DNA from: DASRAU01 sp035638075
GTDB taxonomy: Bacteria; Acidobacteriota; Polarisedimenticolia; Gp22-AA2
Length of the DNA: 6,874 nt
Reading direction: 5' to 3'
Assembly (NCBI GenBank): GCA_035638075.1
Contig: DASRAU010000007.1
Coordinates: forward strand, 1 to 6,874
Part shown: one piece after another, positions 4,992 through 6,874 of the stretch
Layout: every line of letters begins with the position of its first letter
Numbering within the stretch: position 1 is the stretch's first letter
Made by a program: the position numbers and the translations under genes
The notes under the pieces: generated by a model
Database searches by the model: none
What the model was told of the DNA's origin: nothing
Seen by the model: only the letters and a program-made list of their open reading frames with translations

Positions 4992-6797
4992 CTAGGGCTT
5001 CGCTGCGGCGGGGCGCAGCTCGGCCTGGGCGCGGACGACGCCGCCGCGGACGACGTAGCGGACCTGGCGCAGGTTCCTGACGTCCTTCGAGGGATCGGCC
5101 GCGACCACCAGCAGGTCGGCGAGCTTCCCCTTCTCGATGGTGCCGAACTCGGCGTCCCTGCGCATGGCCCGGGCGCCGCCGCGGGTGGAGGCGATGAGCA
5201 CCTCCATCGGCGTCATCCCGGCCGCCTGCATCGCCTCCATCTCGGCGTAGACCGAGACGCCGTGGAGAGTGAGCGGGTTGCCGGCGTCGGTTCCCATGGC
5301 GATGGGGATGCCGGCGTCGCGCACCGTCTTCAAGTTGGCGGCGGTCTGCTTGTCGAAGGTCGCGAAGCGCTGCCGGCGGCGCTCGGCCGTGCCCGGCTCC
5401 TCCGGCTTCACCGTCAGGGTCGCGGTCTCGGCGAGGTTTTTCATCGTCTCGGGGTCGACGCAGCCGTTCGGGTCGTCGATCGCCGGGGCCTGGTGCGCCG
5501 CGGCCGCCTCCTGGAGCTTGCCGTACCCATCGAGAACCGTGAGGGTCGGGCAGTAGATCGTGCCGTTTTTCTTCGCGAGCGACAGGAACTCCTCGGTGAC
5601 CGGGGCGTCCTCGACGCTGTGGACGAGGAGATCGGCCCCCGCCTGCAGCGCGGCGATCGCTTCCTTGAGACCAGTGGCGTGCACGATGAGGGGGACTTTG
5701 CGCGCGTGCGCCGCCTCACCCGCCGCCTTCACAGCAGCCGCCATCTCGTCGAAGTTGCGCTCGGCGACCGGGATGAACCAGACCTTGACCGCGTCGGTGC
5801 CGTGGTCAGCGAGATAGCCGACCCCCGTTTGCGCGTCCTTCTCGGTGCCGAGGTAGATGAACTGGCGCTCCGCCGGCAGGTTCAGCCAGAAGTCGAGCGT
5901 CGAGAGGAGCGGCCCGGCGGCGGCGACGTGCGGCGCCATCGGGTCGGCCTCGGCGCGGGCCCGCAGGTCCCACGACCAGGGATAGCCGCCGACGTCGAAC
6001 ACGGCTGTCACGCCGGAGCAGAGATACGAGCGCCAGAAGCGCTCGGGGTGGGCGCGCAGTTGAGCCTCGAGCGTCTCGTACGGGTGCTTGTCGCGCACGT
6101 CGATGAAGTCGGGCCGCCCGTCGGCCCAGCCGGTCTGCGCGTGGTGCACGTGCGCGTCGACGATCCCGGGGGTCAGGTAAAGCCCCTCGAGGTCGAGCCG
6201 CTCGACGCCCTCGGGGACCGGGCACTGCGCCCGCGTCCCGGCGCAGTCGATCTTCCCGCCGCGCACGATGACGACCGAGTCGGCCAAAGGAGCGGCGCCG
6301 GTCGCGTCGATGAGGGTTGCGCCGAGAAGCGCCCGCGGCGGCGGGGGCGTGCCGGGCGGGGCGGCGAAGGCGGTGGTGACGGCGATCTTCCAGCCGGCGT
6401 CGGTCTTGAGGAAGAAGCGCTCGGAGATCCCCGACACCTCGCGCGCTCCGTAGTGCACGCGGTAGCGGTAGGTCCCGTACACCACGCCCGGGCGCAGCGA
6501 CACCAGGTCGAGCGCGAGGCCCTCGAAGGCATCGGGCCATTCCCCCGCCTCCTTCGCCAGGGTGTCGTAGCCCTTCCGCGACCCGTCGGCTTCGGTGCGC
6601 ACGAGGGCGGGGGAGTTCAGGTAGCAGGCGAGATAGGCGTCCTTGTCCTTGCGCTTGATGGCGTCGAGGTTCTTCTGGAACAGGGACCGGGCGGCGGCCA
6701 CGTCGTCGGCGGCACCGGCGGCCGCGGCGAGGCGCACATCCGCCGGGATCAGAAGGAAGCAGAAGACCAGCGGGAAAAGGCGTCGCAGGGTTCGCAT
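4992..6797 (-). CDS. Secreted amidohydrolase-family metalloenzyme with N-terminal NTF2-like domain
   Basis: This 601-residue protein carries a Sec signal peptide (RR at 5-6, hydrophobic 7-18, likely cleavage in the AAAA-GAA region near 24-30). An NTF2/SnoaL-like alpha+beta domain follows at about 30-147, starting with the helix AARSLFQKNLDAIKRKD and ending in the characteristic FFLKTDAGWKIAVTTAF. A Pro-rich linker PPGTPPPPR (147-155) leads to an amidohydrolase (TIM-barrel metal-dependent hydrolase) domain at about 156-590. Expected metal ligands are all present: DAHVH (His216, His218), VKVWF (Lys338, possibly the carboxylated lysine), IVHATG (His373), LVHSVED (His393) and GTDAGNP (Asp504). 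The C-terminal FGTIEKGKLADLLVV (551-565) is typical of the imidazolonepropionase/prolidase-like group, which includes secreted Xaa-Pro- and cyclic-amide-cleaving enzymes. The substrate cannot be told. The ATG start fits the signal peptide although no good Shine-Dalgarno is seen; the stop of the preceding gene lies only 16 bases upstream. Confidence 0.93.
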   Translation of the reverse strand: MRTLRRLFPLVFCFLLIPADVRLAAAAGAADDVAAARSLFQKNLDAIKRKDKDAYLACYLNSPALVRTEADGSRKGYDTLAKEAGEWPDAFEGLALDLVSLRPGVVYGTYRYRVHYGAREVSGISERFFLKTDAGWKIAVTTAFAAPPGTPPPPRALLGATLIDATGAAPLADSVVIVRGGKIDCAGTRAQCPVPEGVERLDLEGLYLTPGIVDAHVHHAQTGWADGRPDFIDVRDKHPYETLEAQLRAHPERFWRSYLCSGVTAVFDVGGYPWSWDLRARAEADPMAPHVAAAGPLLSTLDFWLNLPAERQFIYLGTEKDAQTGVGYLADHGTDAVKVWFIPVAERNFDEMAAAVKAAGEAAHARKVPLIVHATGLKEAIAALQAGADLLVHSVEDAPVTEEFLSLAKKNGTIYCPTLTVLDGYGKLQEAAAAHQAPAIDDPNGCVDPETMKNLAETATLTVKPEEPGTAERRRQRFATFDKQTAANLKTVRDAGIPIAMGTDAGNPLTLHGVSVYAEMEAMQAAGMTPMEVLIASTRGGARAMRRDAEFGTIEKGKLADLLVVAADPSKDVRNLRQVRYVVRGGVVRAQAELRPAAAKP

Positions 6798-6813
6798 GGG
6801 CCGGGAGGATAGC

Positions 6814-6874
6814 CTACTCGTCGACGCGGCGGCGCAGGGCTTTGACCTCGGAGCGGTGCTTCTTGCTCTGCACC
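6814..6874 (-). CDS. C-terminal end of an upstream gene, possibly a release-factor-like ribosome-rescue protein (ArfB type)
   Basis: The minus strand reads an open frame from the window edge to a TAG at 6814-6816, ending VQSKKHRSEVKALRRRVDE. This strongly basic tail resembles the C-terminus of class I release-factor-like peptidyl-tRNA hydrolases (ArfB/YaeJ), which use a Lys/Arg-rich tail to enter the empty mRNA channel of stalled ribosomes. Only 19 codons are visible and the catalytic GGQ region is outside the window, so the family call rests on tail composition. The stop sits 16 bases before the amidohydrolase start, so the genes are probably cotranscribed. That a real gene ends here is likely; its identity is uncertain. 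Confidence 0.45.
   Translation of the reverse strand, partial: VQSKKHRSEVKALRRRVDE

Noticed and set aside
2459..5080. 873-codon plus-strand open frame through the sulfatase-like and gap genes
   Set aside because: Out of frame with the lipoprotein on the same strand and antisense to gap; composition is repetitive Arg/Ala/Gly/Asp, as expected of a shadow frame.
4863..6812. 649-codon plus-strand open frame opposite the amidohydrolase
   Set aside because: No signal peptide or domain motif, whereas the minus-strand protein has all catalytic residues in order.
1..6874. Search for CRISPR-type arrays, tRNA/rRNA genes, insertion-sequence ends and prophage genes
   Set aside because: No regularly spaced direct repeats, no tRNA-like cloverleaf and no transposase or integrase motifs were noticed by eye in any frame.

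Overview
The window is a GC-rich, gene-dense stretch of bacterial chromosome. An outer-membrane efflux protein (TolC family), a lipoprotein with a lipobox and a secreted enzyme with a Sec signal peptide indicate a diderm (Gram-negative-type) envelope. The exact phylum cannot be read from this sequence. A soil or sediment lineage such as Acidobacteriota or a related group would fit the GC content and gene style, but that is a guess.

Layout. Positions 1-538 (+) hold the 3' part of a peptide/nickel-type ABC transporter ATPase, entered mid-gene at the signature motif. It carries an apparent one-base frameshift near position 108. After a 77-base gap comes a forward two-gene unit. It contains a TolC-family outer-membrane factor (616-2526) and a sulfatase/alkaline-phosphatase-superfamily lipoprotein (2523-3944), joined by a 4-base TTGA stop/start overlap. 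From 3941 to the right edge everything reads on the minus strand, in transcription order: the last 19 codons of a gene that resembles a release-factor-like ribosome-rescue protein (6814-6874), a secreted metal-dependent amidohydrolase with an N-terminal NTF2-like domain (4992-6797), and type I glyceraldehyde-3-phosphate dehydrogenase (3941-4963). Spacings of 16 and 28 bases suggest one transcript.

The forward and reverse units meet tail to tail. The stop codons of the sulfatase-like gene and of the GAPDH gene share the palindrome CTAG at 3941-3944, leaving no room for an intergenic terminator.

Functionally, the forward unit concerns the cell envelope: an export channel and an envelope-anchored hydrolase or transferase. 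The reverse unit mixes a secreted amide-bond/ring hydrolase with a central glycolytic enzyme, and no shared pathway is evident. There is no sign of phage, insertion sequences, CRISPR, tRNA or rRNA. The points most worth a second look are the Thr-for-Cys substitution in the sulfatase-like active site, the NTF2-like/amidohydrolase fusion, and the ABC frameshift.
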